A DNA stretch of 12,159 nucleotides from Flavobacterium psychrophilum. Its GTDB lineage: Bacteria; Bacteroidota; Bacteroidia; Flavobacteriales; Flavobacteriaceae. Position 1 is the first letter of the stretch, and every line of letters starts with the position of its first letter. Of this stretch, positions 1-7,373 are shown in pieces. Where the stretch lies: the NCBI GenBank assembly GCA_945869365.1, contig CAMBOW010000063.1:1-12159 (forward strand), in the 5' to 3' direction. Made by a program: the position numbers and the translations under genes. Below the pieces are notes generated by a model that did no database searches, was not told the origin of the DNA, and saw nothing but the letters and a program-made list of their open reading frames with translations.

Positions 1-60
1 TCTGACAAATGCAAAAGTGTTTCCAACATCATGGAGCAAATTTCAGTCAAACACTCTTAA
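1..60 (+). CDS. DUF47/PhoU-like phosphate transport accessory protein, C-terminal end only
   Basis: The frame starting at base 1 is open for 19 codons and stops with TAA at 58-60. The visible tail, SDKCKSVSNIMEQISVKHS, resembles the C-terminus of DUF47 proteins, which are PhoU-like helical proteins typically ending in a motif of the type C-x-x-V-x-x-x-I-E-x-I-x-x-K-x. The next gene, 21 bases downstream on the same strand, is a Pit-type phosphate permease. A DUF47-pit pair is a common bacterial arrangement in which DUF47 is thought to assist or regulate the permease. The family call therefore rests on a short tail plus context. The start and most of the gene lie outside the window. Confidence 0.6.
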   Translation, partial: SDKCKSVSNIMEQISVKHS

Positions 61-81
61 TTCTATAAAGCACGTAATCGG

Positions 82-1407
82 ATGGTTCTACTTTTAGTCA
101 TTATAGTTTTAGCGTTGTTGTTTGATTACATCAACGGATTTCATGACGCGGCTAATTCAATAGCTACCATTGTCGCCACTAAGGTGTTGACCCCTTTTCA
201 AGCAGTACTTTGGGCTGCTTTTTTTAATTTTTTGGCCTATTGGGTTTTTGGTTTTGGGGTGGCCGATACGGTTGCCAAAACAGCGCACACGAGCAGCATC
301 AACCTCATTGTAATATTGGCCGGAATTGTTTCGGCGATCATTTGGAATTTAATTACCTGGTGGAAGGGAATTCCATCCTCCTCATCGCATACCCTCATTG
401 GTGGATTTGCCGGCGCAGCAATAGCCCACGGATTTAGTGGTGTGACCGATGTTGAACATGCAGGATTCAAAATTGTGAATTGGTATCATGCGGCCAAAGC
501 AGGTGAATTATTGCCTTCGGGAGTTGTGATCGTGATAGTATTTATTGTATTTGCTCCCTTGCTAGGAATGATCATCTCCTATTTTATATCGTTGTGGCTC
601 ATGTATGCTTCGCGCAAGAATATTTACCCAAAACTACTCACCTTGGTCTTGATGGGATTGGTTGCCTGGTTTATGTCTAGTGTGATTGAATTTGATATTC
701 ACCCAACCAAATCTATGTTTCACAATACATTTTGGTATGTGATCAGTCATCCGGCCAACATCAAGTGGTTTTTGGTGGCATTAATTTTTTACACCTTGGC
801 CTTTTTTAACTTGGTGTTCAGCAGTTTATCAACCTCAAGAGCAGAAAAAGTACTTAAACGCATGCAGTTAATTTCGTCTGCAGCCTTTAGTTTAGGTCAC
901 GGCGGAAACGATTCGCAAAAAGTAATGGGTATAATTGCCGCTGCTGTGGCGGTATATATCAAAACCAATCCACACATTGATTTATCTGTAGGTTGGTTAG
1001 ATCTAAATGTAGTTTTGCCTTCAGAAAAAGACGGAATAAAAATAGACGGGATTATGCCCAGTTGGATTCCCCTAACATGTTATACCGTAATTGGTTTGGG
1101 AACCTTAAGTGGAGGTTGGAAAATCGTGAAAACCATGGGTTCTAAAATCACCAAAGTAAATGCATTTGAAGGTGTTGTAGCCGAATCGGCTGGTGCGTTA
1201 ACCTTATTTTTAACCGAGCATTTTAAAATCCCTGTCTCTACCACCCACACCATTACCGGATCGATTATTGGAGTAGGAGTGACCAAACGCGTTTCTGCCG
1301 TGCGTTGGGGAGTAACCGTAAAGCTTTTATGGGCTTGGATTCTTACTATTCCAGTATCTGCGTTTATTGCAGGTCTATTTTATTATTTGTTCTCTGCGAT
1401 TTTATAA
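82..1407 (+). CDS. pit: Inorganic phosphate transporter, PiT/PHO-4 family
   Basis: This is a 441-residue inner-membrane permease of the PiT (PHO-4) family, expected to import phosphate, often as a metal-phosphate complex, using an ion gradient. The family's internal duplication is visible. The N-terminal half has GFHDAANSIAT (19-29) and GIPSSSSHTLIG (96-107). The C-terminal half has the matching GHGGNDSQKVMGI (272-284) and PVSTTHTITGSIIG (384-397). Hydrophobic helices fill residues 1-16, 38-60, 72-95, 145-176, 184-200, 228-249, 277-293 and 411-441. A more polar stretch at about 294-330 is probably a loop. The length is slightly shorter than E. coli PitA. It follows the DUF47-like gene by 21 bases with no promoter visible between them, so the two are probably one transcript, ending at the terminator just after the TAA. 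The cation partner cannot be read from the sequence. Confidence 0.93.
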   Translation: MVLLLVIIVLALLFDYINGFHDAANSIATIVATKVLTPFQAVLWAAFFNFLAYWVFGFGVADTVAKTAHTSSINLIVILAGIVSAIIWNLITWWKGIPSSSSHTLIGGFAGAAIAHGFSGVTDVEHAGFKIVNWYHAAKAGELLPSGVVIVIVFIVFAPLLGMIISYFISLWLMYASRKNIYPKLLTLVLMGLVAWFMSSVIEFDIHPTKSMFHNTFWYVISHPANIKWFLVALIFYTLAFFNLVFSSLSTSRAEKVLKRMQLISSAAFSLGHGGNDSQKVMGIIAAAVAVYIKTNPHIDLSVGWLDLNVVLPSEKDGIKIDGIMPSWIPLTCYTVIGLGTLSGGWKIVKTMGSKITKVNAFEGVVAESAGALTLFLTEHFKIPVSTTHTITGSIIGVGVTKRVSAVRWGVTVKLLWAWILTIPVSAFIAGLFYYLFSAIL

Positions 1408-1412
1408 AACAT

Positions 1413-1444
1413 AAAAAAGGCAAACTGATTAGTTTGCCTTTTTT
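1413..1444. terminator. Bidirectional intrinsic terminator between pit and lpxD
   Basis: A perfect 14-bp inverted repeat (1413-1426 with 1431-1444) encloses a GATT loop. The core arm is GGCAAACT. It is flanked by A6 on the left and T6 on the right, so each strand reads as a GC-containing stem followed by a U-run. It starts 5 bases after the pit stop and ends 11 bases from the lpxD stop, so it can serve both convergent genes. Confidence 0.93.
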
Positions 1445-1455
1445 ATTTCTATTTA

Positions 1456-2451
1456 TTATCTTTTTTCGTTGACCATTCGCTTGAGCAGAGCCCATTGTTT
1501 TAAAGCATCTCGCGCTTCGACTGCCGGATAGCCCAACATGGTTTTACCAGCTTCTACATCGCCAGTTACTCCAGATCCTGCACCAATTATCGCTCCTGCG
1601 CCTATTGTTGAATGGTCTTTTATGGATGCGCTTCCGCCCACCATTACACCATCACCCAAGATAACTGAACCGGCCAATCCACTTGCTCCAGCCATAATGC
1701 AAAATTTACCCAATTTGCAGTTGTGTCCTATTTGAACCAAGTTGTCAATTTTACAACCATCACCTATAATGGTCGAACTAAATTTACCACGGTCAACACA
1801 CGAATTCGCTCCAATTTCTACATAGTTTCCAATAACCACATTGCCAATTTGCGGAATTTTGGCCAAGCCACGTTCTGGGCAAGGTCTAAATCCGAATCCG
1901 TCGGCACCAATCGAGGCATTGGGGTGTATAATACAATGATTTCCAATATGACAGCGTTCCCGAACGATTACTCCCGGCCAAATTACCGTGTGATTCCCTA
2001 AGGAGCATTTATCTAATATCGTTACATTAGGATAGATAACAACATGAGCGCCTATCGTTACATCTGGTCCAATATAAACATGTGCACCAATTTTGGTATG
2101 CTCCCCAATTTTTGCGCTCGGATCAATTGTAGCAGTCGGATGAATTTCAGTATGAAAAACTGGAGGAGCTGGAGCAAAGAGTTCGAGTACTTTGGACATC
2201 GCCAAATCGGAATTATTAACTTTAATAAAGGCTTTATGCTCACCGGGTGCTATGCCGATGTCTTCGCCTACAATGGCACAACACGCTTTTGAATTAGCCC
2301 AAAGGCGTTCGTATTTTTTGGTGCCAATAATGCTAATGTCGGTTTCAGTTGCTTTATCTAATTCTTCGGGCGCGGTAATTTGAGTGCTTGTGTCACCTAT
2401 AAGTTCACCGCCAATTAAGGAATGTATGGTATGAATAGAATATGTTTTCAT
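1456..2451 (-). CDS. lpxD: UDP-3-O-acylglucosamine N-acyltransferase (LpxD)
   Basis: LpxD transfers a 3-hydroxyacyl chain from acyl-ACP to the 2-amino group of UDP-3-O-acylglucosamine, an early cytoplasmic step of lipid A synthesis. The 331-residue product has the expected architecture. There is an N-terminal uridine-binding domain (about 1-98). A long left-handed beta-helix of hexapeptide repeats follows (about 102-300), rich in IG-x-x-x-x units. The family segment IGADGFGF is at 181-188. The putative catalytic histidine is in QIGHN (His243, equivalent to His239 of E. coli). A short C-terminal helix ends the protein. I chose the ATG at 2451. An upstream in-frame TTG at 2475 would add 8 residues but lies inside the predicted -7 element. 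The gene is not next to lpxC/fabZ or lpxA here, so it may be one of two lpxD-type paralogues in the genome (inference). Confidence 0.92.
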   Translation of the reverse strand: MKTYSIHTIHSLIGGELIGDTSTQITAPEELDKATETDISIIGTKKYERLWANSKACCAIVGEDIGIAPGEHKAFIKVNNSDLAMSKVLELFAPAPPVFHTEIHPTATIDPSAKIGEHTKIGAHVYIGPDVTIGAHVVIYPNVTILDKCSLGNHTVIWPGVIVRERCHIGNHCIIHPNASIGADGFGFRPCPERGLAKIPQIGNVVIGNYVEIGANSCVDRGKFSSTIIGDGCKIDNLVQIGHNCKLGKFCIMAGASGLAGSVILGDGVMVGGSASIKDHSTIGAGAIIGAGSGVTGDVEAGKTMLGYPAVEARDALKQWALLKRMVNEKR

Positions 2452-2472
2452 GGTGTATTTTTTTATTGATTC

Positions 2473-2501
2473 CAATATTACTTTAAATTTTGCAACATCA
2501 A
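2473..2501 (-). promoter_or_regulatory. Predicted Bacteroidota-type promoter of lpxD
   Basis: On the minus strand, TTG (2501-2499) is followed after 18 bases by TAATATTG (2480-2473). This is one mismatch from the TAnnTTTG consensus with normal spacing. Transcription would begin near 2467, leaving a short leader before the ATG at 2451 and excluding the upstream TTG start. Confidence 0.5.
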
Positions 2502-2583
2502 GTATAATTTGGTTACTAATTTAATAAGTAGGCTGTTGCCCTAAATTTAACATATGTTATTTTTTTTCACAAAAAGTGCTTCC

Positions 2584-2591
2584 TACATTTG
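2584..2591 (+). promoter_or_regulatory. Predicted -7 element of the Rieske protein gene
   Basis: TACATTTG matches TAnnTTTG exactly and lies 23 bases before the ATG at 2615. No good TTG is seen at the -33 distance; a T-run occupies that region. If it is used, transcription starts near 2598, which rules out the in-frame GTG at 2576 as a start. Confidence 0.42.
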
Positions 2592-2614
2592 AGTTCATCT
2601 TAAAACTCAAGAAC

Positions 2615-3031
2615 ATGGATCGTAAAGAATTTTTTTCAAAAGTAGGTTTTGGTGCCGCTCTTTTATTGGTTCCTGCATGCATCGGCGGGTTGACTTCAAG
2701 TTGTTCTAGTGATAATGCATCAGCTGTGCCATCAAATGTAGATTTTACAATTGATACCACAACGGAATTGACAACTAATGGGAGTACAATTGTGCGAAGC
2801 GGAATTATTATTGCCCGCACGTTAACTGGAACTTTTTTGGCCGTTTCTTCGGCCTGTACTCACGCTGGAACATCTGTAAACTATAGTGCTCAAGGAAATG
2901 AATTCATTTGCCCTAACCACGGTGCAGAATTTAACAGCACAGGTGTTGTAACACGAGGTCCTGCAACCAGAAATTTAACCCAGTACCAAGTAGAGGTAAT
3001 TTCACCAACGCTTATTCGGGTGTTTTCGTAA
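2615..3031 (+). CDS. Exported Rieske [2Fe-2S] domain lipoprotein
   Basis: This 138-residue single-domain Rieske protein has both cluster-binding motifs: C-T-H-A-G (Cys81, His83) and C-P-N-H-G (Cys99, His102). The typical C-terminal segment GPATRNLTQYQV follows at 115-126. A basic start (MDRKEFFSK), a hydrophobic core (about 10-20) and a Cys in the context LTSSC (Cys30) suggest export and lipid attachment. Ser/Asp residues after the Cys (CSSDN) are reminiscent of the surface-export tags of Bacteroidota lipoproteins. The role is presumably electron transfer at the envelope; the partner is unknown. It is not beside a cytochrome b or an oxygenase gene, so it is neither an obvious bc1 subunit nor a dioxygenase component. 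I chose the ATG at 2615 because the signal sequence begins there. The GTG 39 bases upstream would add a non-signal extension and precedes the predicted promoter. Confidence 0.85.
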   Translation: MDRKEFFSKVGFGAALLLVPACIGGLTSSCSSDNASAVPSNVDFTIDTTTELTTNGSTIVRSGIIIARTLTGTFLAVSSACTHAGTSVNYSAQGNEFICPNHGAEFNSTGVVTRGPATRNLTQYQVEVISPTLIRVFS

Positions 3032-3032
3032 G

Positions 3033-4131
3033 TTATTCGTCCTCTTTTTGCCCCATAATCATGAGGAACGCCTTCAAAAACGAATCAATTTCTCCGTTCA
3101 TCACTCCTTCTACATCGCTGGTTTCGTGACCGGTGCGCACGTCTTTGACCAATTTATACGGATGCATCACATAATTTCGAATTTGTGATCCCCATTCGAT
3201 TTTCATCTTTTTGGCTTCAATTTCGTCGCGTAGGGCTTGTTTCTTTTTTAACTCAATCTCATACAACTGCGATTTCAGCAATTGCATGGCTTTGGTTTTG
3301 TTGTCTAATTGCGATCGGGTTTCCGAATTTTCAATGATAATCCCTGTAGGGTGGTGACGCAAACGTACGGCCGTTTCTACCTTATTTACATTTTGTCCGC
3401 CCGCCCCGCTAGATCGCATGGTTTCCCAGGAAATATCGGCCGGATTAATTTCAATTTCGATGGTGTCATCGGCCAAGGGATACACATAAACCGACGCAAA
3501 GGAAGTATGTCGTTTGCCGTTACTGTCAAAAGGAGAAATACGCACCAAGCGGTGTACGCCGTTTTCTCCTTTCAGGTATCCAAACGAGTAATCGCCTTCA
3601 ATCTCAAGGGTTACGGTTTTAATCCCAGCTACTTCACCGGCCTGAAAATTGAGTTCTTTAATTTTAAATCCGTAACTCTCGGCCCACATCATGTACATGC
3701 GCATGAGCATTTGAGCCCAGTCACAGCTTTCGGTACCGCCGGCGCCAGCCGTAATTTGCAATACGGCACCCAAGGTATCGCCTTCGTCTGAAAGCATATT
3801 CTTGAATTCTAAATCTTCGAGATGGGAATTGGTAAGGGTATATTGGGCATCCAATTCGGCTTCGGTCAATTCGCCTTCTTTGTAAAATTCGTAGGCCAAT
3901 TGCAATTCATCGTAGTGGGCAATGCCCAGGTTATAGTCGTCTACCCACTTTTTTTTGGATCGTAGGTTTTTTACAATAAGCTCAGCTTCTTTGGCATTAT
4001 TCCAAAAGTCAGGAGCAAATGTTTTTTCTTCTTCGTTGGTGATTTCAATCAGTTTGGCATCAATGTCAAAGATACCTCCTCAACGCACCAAGGCGCTCCA
4101 CAACACCTTTTATTTGTTCGGTATTTGTCAT
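3033..4131 (-). CDS. prfB: Peptide chain release factor 2 (RF2), with programmed +1 frameshift
   Basis: RF2 reads UAA and UGA and triggers peptide release on the ribosome. Translation starts at ATG 4131 with [21 protein letters not shown] (21 codons), then meets an in-frame UGA at 4068-4066. A +1 shift on CUU continues as [15 protein letters not shown] and on to the TAA at 3035-3033, giving 365 residues, the same length as E. coli RF2. The stop-recognition tripeptide SPF is at 199-201 and the catalytic GGQ at 244-246 ([11 protein letters not shown]), whose Gln is normally methylated by PrmC. SPF rather than PxT identifies RF2, not RF1. A naive ORF call would truncate the gene near 3905. Expression is autoregulated: low RF2 slows termination at the UGA and favours the shift. 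Its stop lies one base from that of the convergent Rieske gene. Confidence 0.96.
4065..4080 (-). promoter_or_regulatory. RF2 programmed +1 frameshift signal
   Basis: On the minus strand the sequence AGGAGG-TAT-CTT-TGA-C runs from 4080 to 4065. It contains the full canonical signal: an internal Shine-Dalgarno-like AGGAGG, a 3-base spacer, the slippery CUU, the poor-context stop UGA-C, and the continuing GAC codon in the +1 frame. The spacing equals that of the well-known E. coli prfB site. Confidence 0.95.
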
Positions 4132-4152
4132 AAATTACTTAAGTTTGTGCGG

Positions 4153-4160
4153 CAAAAATA
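4153..4160 (-). promoter_or_regulatory. Predicted -7 element of prfB
   Basis: On the minus strand TATTTTTG (4160-4153) matches TAnnTTTG exactly, 21 bases before the prfB ATG. No TTG is visible at the -33 distance. The 87-base spacer to ltaE also holds two imperfect plus-strand candidates near 4163 and 4175 and a (TAAT)n tract at 4185-4200, but no convincing ltaE promoter. Confidence 0.45.
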
Positions 4161-4218
4161 ACTAATTTTTCACCTAGTTTTCCCTAATTAATTAATTAAA
4201 AGGTTTTGCCTACTACCT

Positions 4219-5244
4219 ATGGAAATAAATTTAGTCAGTGATACGGTTACCAAACCTACGCCCGAGATGTTGCAATACATGTTTGCTGCACAAGTAGGGG
4301 ATGATGTATACAAACAAGACCCCACAGTAATAGCCTTAGAAAAACGGGTAGCTGCACTTTTTGGAAAGGAAGCGGCCTTGTTTTTTCCGTCGGGGACCAT
4401 GGCCAATCAAACGGCCATTAAATTGCATACCCAACCCGGTGAACAACTCATTGCCGACAAATGGGCACATGTGTTCAATTACGAAGGCGGCGGAGTAGCA
4501 TTTAATAGTGGCGTTTCTTGTAGTTTGCTTGATGGACACCGCGGCATGATCACTGCCAAACAAGTGGCTGCCGCCATCACCGATCCCGAATTTTACCACA
4601 GTCCACTCACGAGTTTAGTTTGTGTAGAAAATACTACCAACAAAGGCGGAGGTGCTTGTTATGATTTACTCGAATTGCGGAACATCAAAGCAGTGTGTGA
4701 CGCACACCAGCTTAAATTTCATATGGACGGCGCCAGAATCTGGAACGCCTTGGTAGCTAATAATGAAAACCCAAAACAATACGGGGAGCTATTTGACACC
4801 ATTTCGGTTTGTTTGTCCAAAGGCTTGGGAGCACCTATTGGTTCCTTACTCTTAGCCGATGAAAAAACCATACACCGGGCTTTGCGCATCCGCAAGCAAT
4901 TGGGTGGCGGCATGAGACAAGTGGGATATTTGGCCGCAGCAGGATTATATGCTTTGGATCATCACATTGATCGTTTGGCCGATGATCACCGAAGAGCCAA
5001 AGATTTAGGCCAACAATTGGCTGCTTTGTCTTGGGTTTCGGTTGTAGAACCGGTAGAAACTAATATTGTTATATTTTCTGTTCAACAAGCTATAAATGAT
5101 AATTTTGTACTAGATTACTTAAAGCAAAAAGGAATTGCAATAAGCAGTATGGGACACGGAAAACTGCGATTGGTTACTCATTTGGATTACAAGGAAGTGA
5201 TGCACACCTATGTACTCGAAACCTTGTCAAAAATTAGTTTTTAA
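4219..5244 (+). CDS. ltaE: Low-specificity L-threonine aldolase
   Basis: This PLP enzyme (341 residues, fold type I) cleaves threonine or allo-threonine to glycine and acetaldehyde in the cytoplasm. It opens with the family signature LVSDTVTKPT (5-14), followed by VGDDVYKQDPT (26-36). The PLP lysine is Lys201 in CLSKGLGAPIG. Asp170 and Arg173 in HMDGARIWN bind the cofactor region. His84 and His127 align with His83 and His126 of E. coli LtaE, which contact the substrate. The C-terminal RLVTHLD segment (about 315-321) carries the conserved Arg. One departure is the usual ENTHN motif, which reads ENTTN (137-141). ptrB starts 14 bases downstream on the same strand, so the two are probably co-transcribed. 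The start is the first ATG of the conserved N-terminus. Confidence 0.92.
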   Translation: MEINLVSDTVTKPTPEMLQYMFAAQVGDDVYKQDPTVIALEKRVAALFGKEAALFFPSGTMANQTAIKLHTQPGEQLIADKWAHVFNYEGGGVAFNSGVSCSLLDGHRGMITAKQVAAAITDPEFYHSPLTSLVCVENTTNKGGGACYDLLELRNIKAVCDAHQLKFHMDGARIWNALVANNENPKQYGELFDTISVCLSKGLGAPIGSLLLADEKTIHRALRIRKQLGGGMRQVGYLAAAGLYALDHHIDRLADDHRRAKDLGQQLAALSWVSVVEPVETNIVIFSVQQAINDNFVLDYLKQKGIAISSMGHGKLRLVTHLDYKEVMHTYVLETLSKISF

Positions 5245-5258
5245 TTTTACCTTATTAC

Positions 5259-7307
5259 ATGAAAGCACCTAGCGCAGCTCAAATTCCAGTTACTTTAGAA
5301 AAACACGGTGATACCCGCATTGATCCTTATTTTTGGTTGAATGACCGAGAAAACCCGGAAGTAATTGCGTATTTGAATGAAGAAAATGCCTATTACCAAG
5401 TGCAAACGCAACATACCAAAGCCTTGCAAGAAGCTTTGTTTTTAGAAATGAAGTCCCGCATCAAAGAAGACGATGCTTCGGTTCCGTATTTTTATAATGG
5501 CTATTTCTACCTCACGCGTTTTGAACTGGGGGGTGATTATCCGATTTACGCGAGAAAAAAAGGCAATATGGATGCACCCGAAGAAATCCTATTTGATTGC
5601 AACCAACTCGCCAAAGGATTTACCTATTTTAATCTCAAAGGATTAACGATTTCTCCAAATAATCAATGGGTGGCTTTTTCAGTAGATACGGTAGGAAGAC
5701 GCATTTATACTTTGCAAATTAAGAATTTAGTGACTGGGGAATTATCACCCGAAAAAATAGAAAATGTCACTGGAACAGCTACCTGGGCCAACGACAATCA
5801 AACGCTGTTTTACACCCGAAAAGACGCCGTGACCTTGCGCGCCGATAGTGTGTACAAGCACCAATTGGGCACTGACGACAACGCTGATTCCTTGGTTTAT
5901 TTTGAAAAGGACGACACGTTTGATGTATCGGTTTACAAAGAAAAATCAAAAAAATACTTGGTCATTGCTTCGAGCAGTACACTCACTTCTGAATACCAAA
6001 TTTTAAATGCCAATACGCCAAACGGTAAGTTTAAGGTGTTCCAAAAAAGAACTCGCGGCTTAGAATACAGTATTTCGCATTACGGCGATCAGTTTTATAT
6101 CTTGACCAACAAAGACAAAGCCACCAATTTTAAATTGATGGTCACACCCGAAACGGCTACCCAAAAGGAAAACTGGACCGATTTGATTCTGCACCGAGAT
6201 GAGGTGTTGCTAGAGGATATTGAAATATTCCGTGATTATTTGGTGGTTTCGGAAAGAGAAAATGGCTTGAATACCATTTTGATTAGACCTTGGGATGGGA
6301 GTGAAGCCTATTATTTGCCCTTTGATAGCGAAACCTATACGGCTTATACTACAACCAATGTAGATTTTGACACCACTTTATTGCGTTACAGTTACCAATC
6401 GATGAATACGCCCGCTTCGGTGATTGAGTTTGACATGAAAACCAAAACCAAAGTAGTACTCAAAGAACAAGCGGTCTTGGGCGGAAAATTTGATAAAACC
6501 AATTATATAGAAGAGCGCCTTTGGGCCACAGCCAATGACGGCACACAAGTTCCCATTTCGATGGTGTACCGAAAAGGACTGAAGAAAAACGGAAAAAATC
6601 CGCTGTTGCTTTACGCCTATGGATCGTATGGCATGTCAATGGATGCCTATTTTTCGAGTACACGTTTATCTTTGTTAGACCGCGGATTTATCTACGCCAT
6701 AGTCCATGTGCGCGGTGGAGAAGATTTGGGGCGCAATTGGTATGAGGATGGAAAATTATTGAAAAAGAAAAACACCTTCACCGATTTTATTGCCTGTAGC
6801 GAGTTTTTGATTCAGGAACAATACAGCAGTGCCCAGCATCTGTATGCCGAAGGCGGATCAGCAGGCGGTTTGCTCATGGGTGCTATTTGCAATATGGCGC
6901 CGCATTTGTATCGTGGCGTGATTGCGCAAGTGCCTTTTGTAGATGTGGTAACCACCATGCTCGATGACAGCATACCACTTACCACTGGCGAATACGACGA
7001 ATGGGGAAATCCAAACGTGAAAAAATATTACAACTACATCAAATCCTATTCGCCTTACGACAATGTACAAGCGCAAGCTTATCCGCATCTGTATGTGTCC
7101 ACAGGCTTGCATGATTCGCAAGTGCAGTATTGGGAACCGGCCAAATGGGTGGCGCGTTTGCGTACACTCAAAACCAACGATACGCAATTGTACTTGGATA
7201 CGAATATGGAGGCGGGTCACGGAGGCGTATCCGGAAGATTTGAGGCCTTGCAGGAATTGGCCAAAGAGTTTAGTTTTTTATTAGATTTAGAAAAAATAGC
7301 CCAATAA
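5259..7307 (+). CDS. ptrB: Oligopeptidase B (protease II), peptidase family S9A
   Basis: This 682-residue cytoplasmic serine oligopeptidase is expected to cut short peptides after Arg or Lys. It has no signal peptide. An N-terminal helix-strand segment (1-75) leads into a beta-propeller (about 76-405) that filters out large substrates. The alpha/beta-hydrolase domain follows (about 415-682). The catalytic triad is Ser534 in EGGSAGG, Asp619 in TGLHDSQV and His654 in EAGHGG, each offset by two residues from E. coli PtrB. HVRGGEDLGRNWYEDGK (483-499) and TTGEYDEWGNPN (575-586) are oligopeptidase B hallmarks. The latter carries acidic residues at positions linked to basic-residue specificity in the family (Glu578, and Asp580 where E. 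coli has Glu). Prolyl oligopeptidase is the alternative, but these motifs favour B. It follows ltaE by 14 bases. No terminator is seen after it. Confidence 0.93.
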   Translation: MKAPSAAQIPVTLEKHGDTRIDPYFWLNDRENPEVIAYLNEENAYYQVQTQHTKALQEALFLEMKSRIKEDDASVPYFYNGYFYLTRFELGGDYPIYARKKGNMDAPEEILFDCNQLAKGFTYFNLKGLTISPNNQWVAFSVDTVGRRIYTLQIKNLVTGELSPEKIENVTGTATWANDNQTLFYTRKDAVTLRADSVYKHQLGTDDNADSLVYFEKDDTFDVSVYKEKSKKYLVIASSSTLTSEYQILNANTPNGKFKVFQKRTRGLEYSISHYGDQFYILTNKDKATNFKLMVTPETATQKENWTDLILHRDEVLLEDIEIFRDYLVVSERENGLNTILIRPWDGSEAYYLPFDSETYTAYTTTNVDFDTTLLRYSYQSMNTPASVIEFDMKTKTKVVLKEQAVLGGKFDKTNYIEERLWATANDGTQVPISMVYRKGLKKNGKNPLLLYAYGSYGMSMDAYFSSTRLSLLDRGFIYAIVHVRGGEDLGRNWYEDGKLLKKKNTFTDFIACSEFLIQEQYSSAQHLYAEGGSAGGLLMGAICNMAPHLYRGVIAQVPFVDVVTTMLDDSIPLTTGEYDEWGNPNVKKYYNYIKSYSPYDNVQAQAYPHLYVSTGLHDSQVQYWEPAKWVARLRTLKTNDTQLYLDTNMEAGHGGVSGRFEALQELAKEFSFLLDLEKIAQ

Positions 7308-7322
7308 GTAGATTATTAGTTT

Positions 7323-7330
7323 TAATTTTG
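7323..7330 (+). promoter_or_regulatory. Predicted -7 element before the CBS/CysK-like gene
   Basis: TAATTTTG matches TAnnTTTG exactly in the 66-base spacer after ptrB, 43 bases before the ATG at 7374. There is no TTG at the -33 distance, so the promoter may be weak, or the gene may also be read through from ltaE-ptrB. Confidence 0.4.
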
Positions 7331-7373
7331 AGCCGTTCAATTTTCTACCTGCCTTTTTACAAAATTTAGTTTA

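Noticed and set aside
2452..2475. Longer LpxD start at an in-frame TTG (2475), adding eight residues.
   Set aside because: The TTG is part of the predicted -7 element TAATATTG, and the conserved LpxD N-terminus begins at the ATG at 2451.
2589..2610. A 7-bp hairpin (TTGAGTT / AACTCAA, 8-base loop) just before the Rieske ATG, considered as a leader regulatory structure.
   Set aside because: Its left arm overlaps the predicted -7 element, so it would not be wholly in the mRNA. The stem is short and A/T-rich, and no riboswitch features are present.
2576..2614. Longer Rieske protein start at GTG 2576, adding 13 residues.
   Set aside because: It lies upstream of the predicted -7 element and would put a non-basic extension before a normal signal sequence starting at ATG 2615.
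3309..3791. 160-codon plus-strand open frame opposite prfB, and similar long opposite-strand frames over yebC (8918-9331), lpxD and ptrB.
   Set aside because: They lie wholly or almost wholly over well-identified genes, encode no recognisable domain, and have compositions expected from antisense reading of coding DNA.
3033..4131. prfB appears broken: the long frame starts near 3905 and an upstream fragment ends in UGA at 4066.
   Set aside because: The break is exactly at AGGAGG-TAT-CTT-TGA-C, the canonical programmed frameshift, and joining the frames gives a full-length 365-residue RF2. It is not a pseudogene or sequencing error.
4185..4200. (TAAT)n tract in the prfB-ltaE spacer, similar to one at about 10528-10543, considered as a shared element.
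   Set aside because: Simple A/T-rich sequence is common in spacers of this composition, and nothing else is shared between the two sites.
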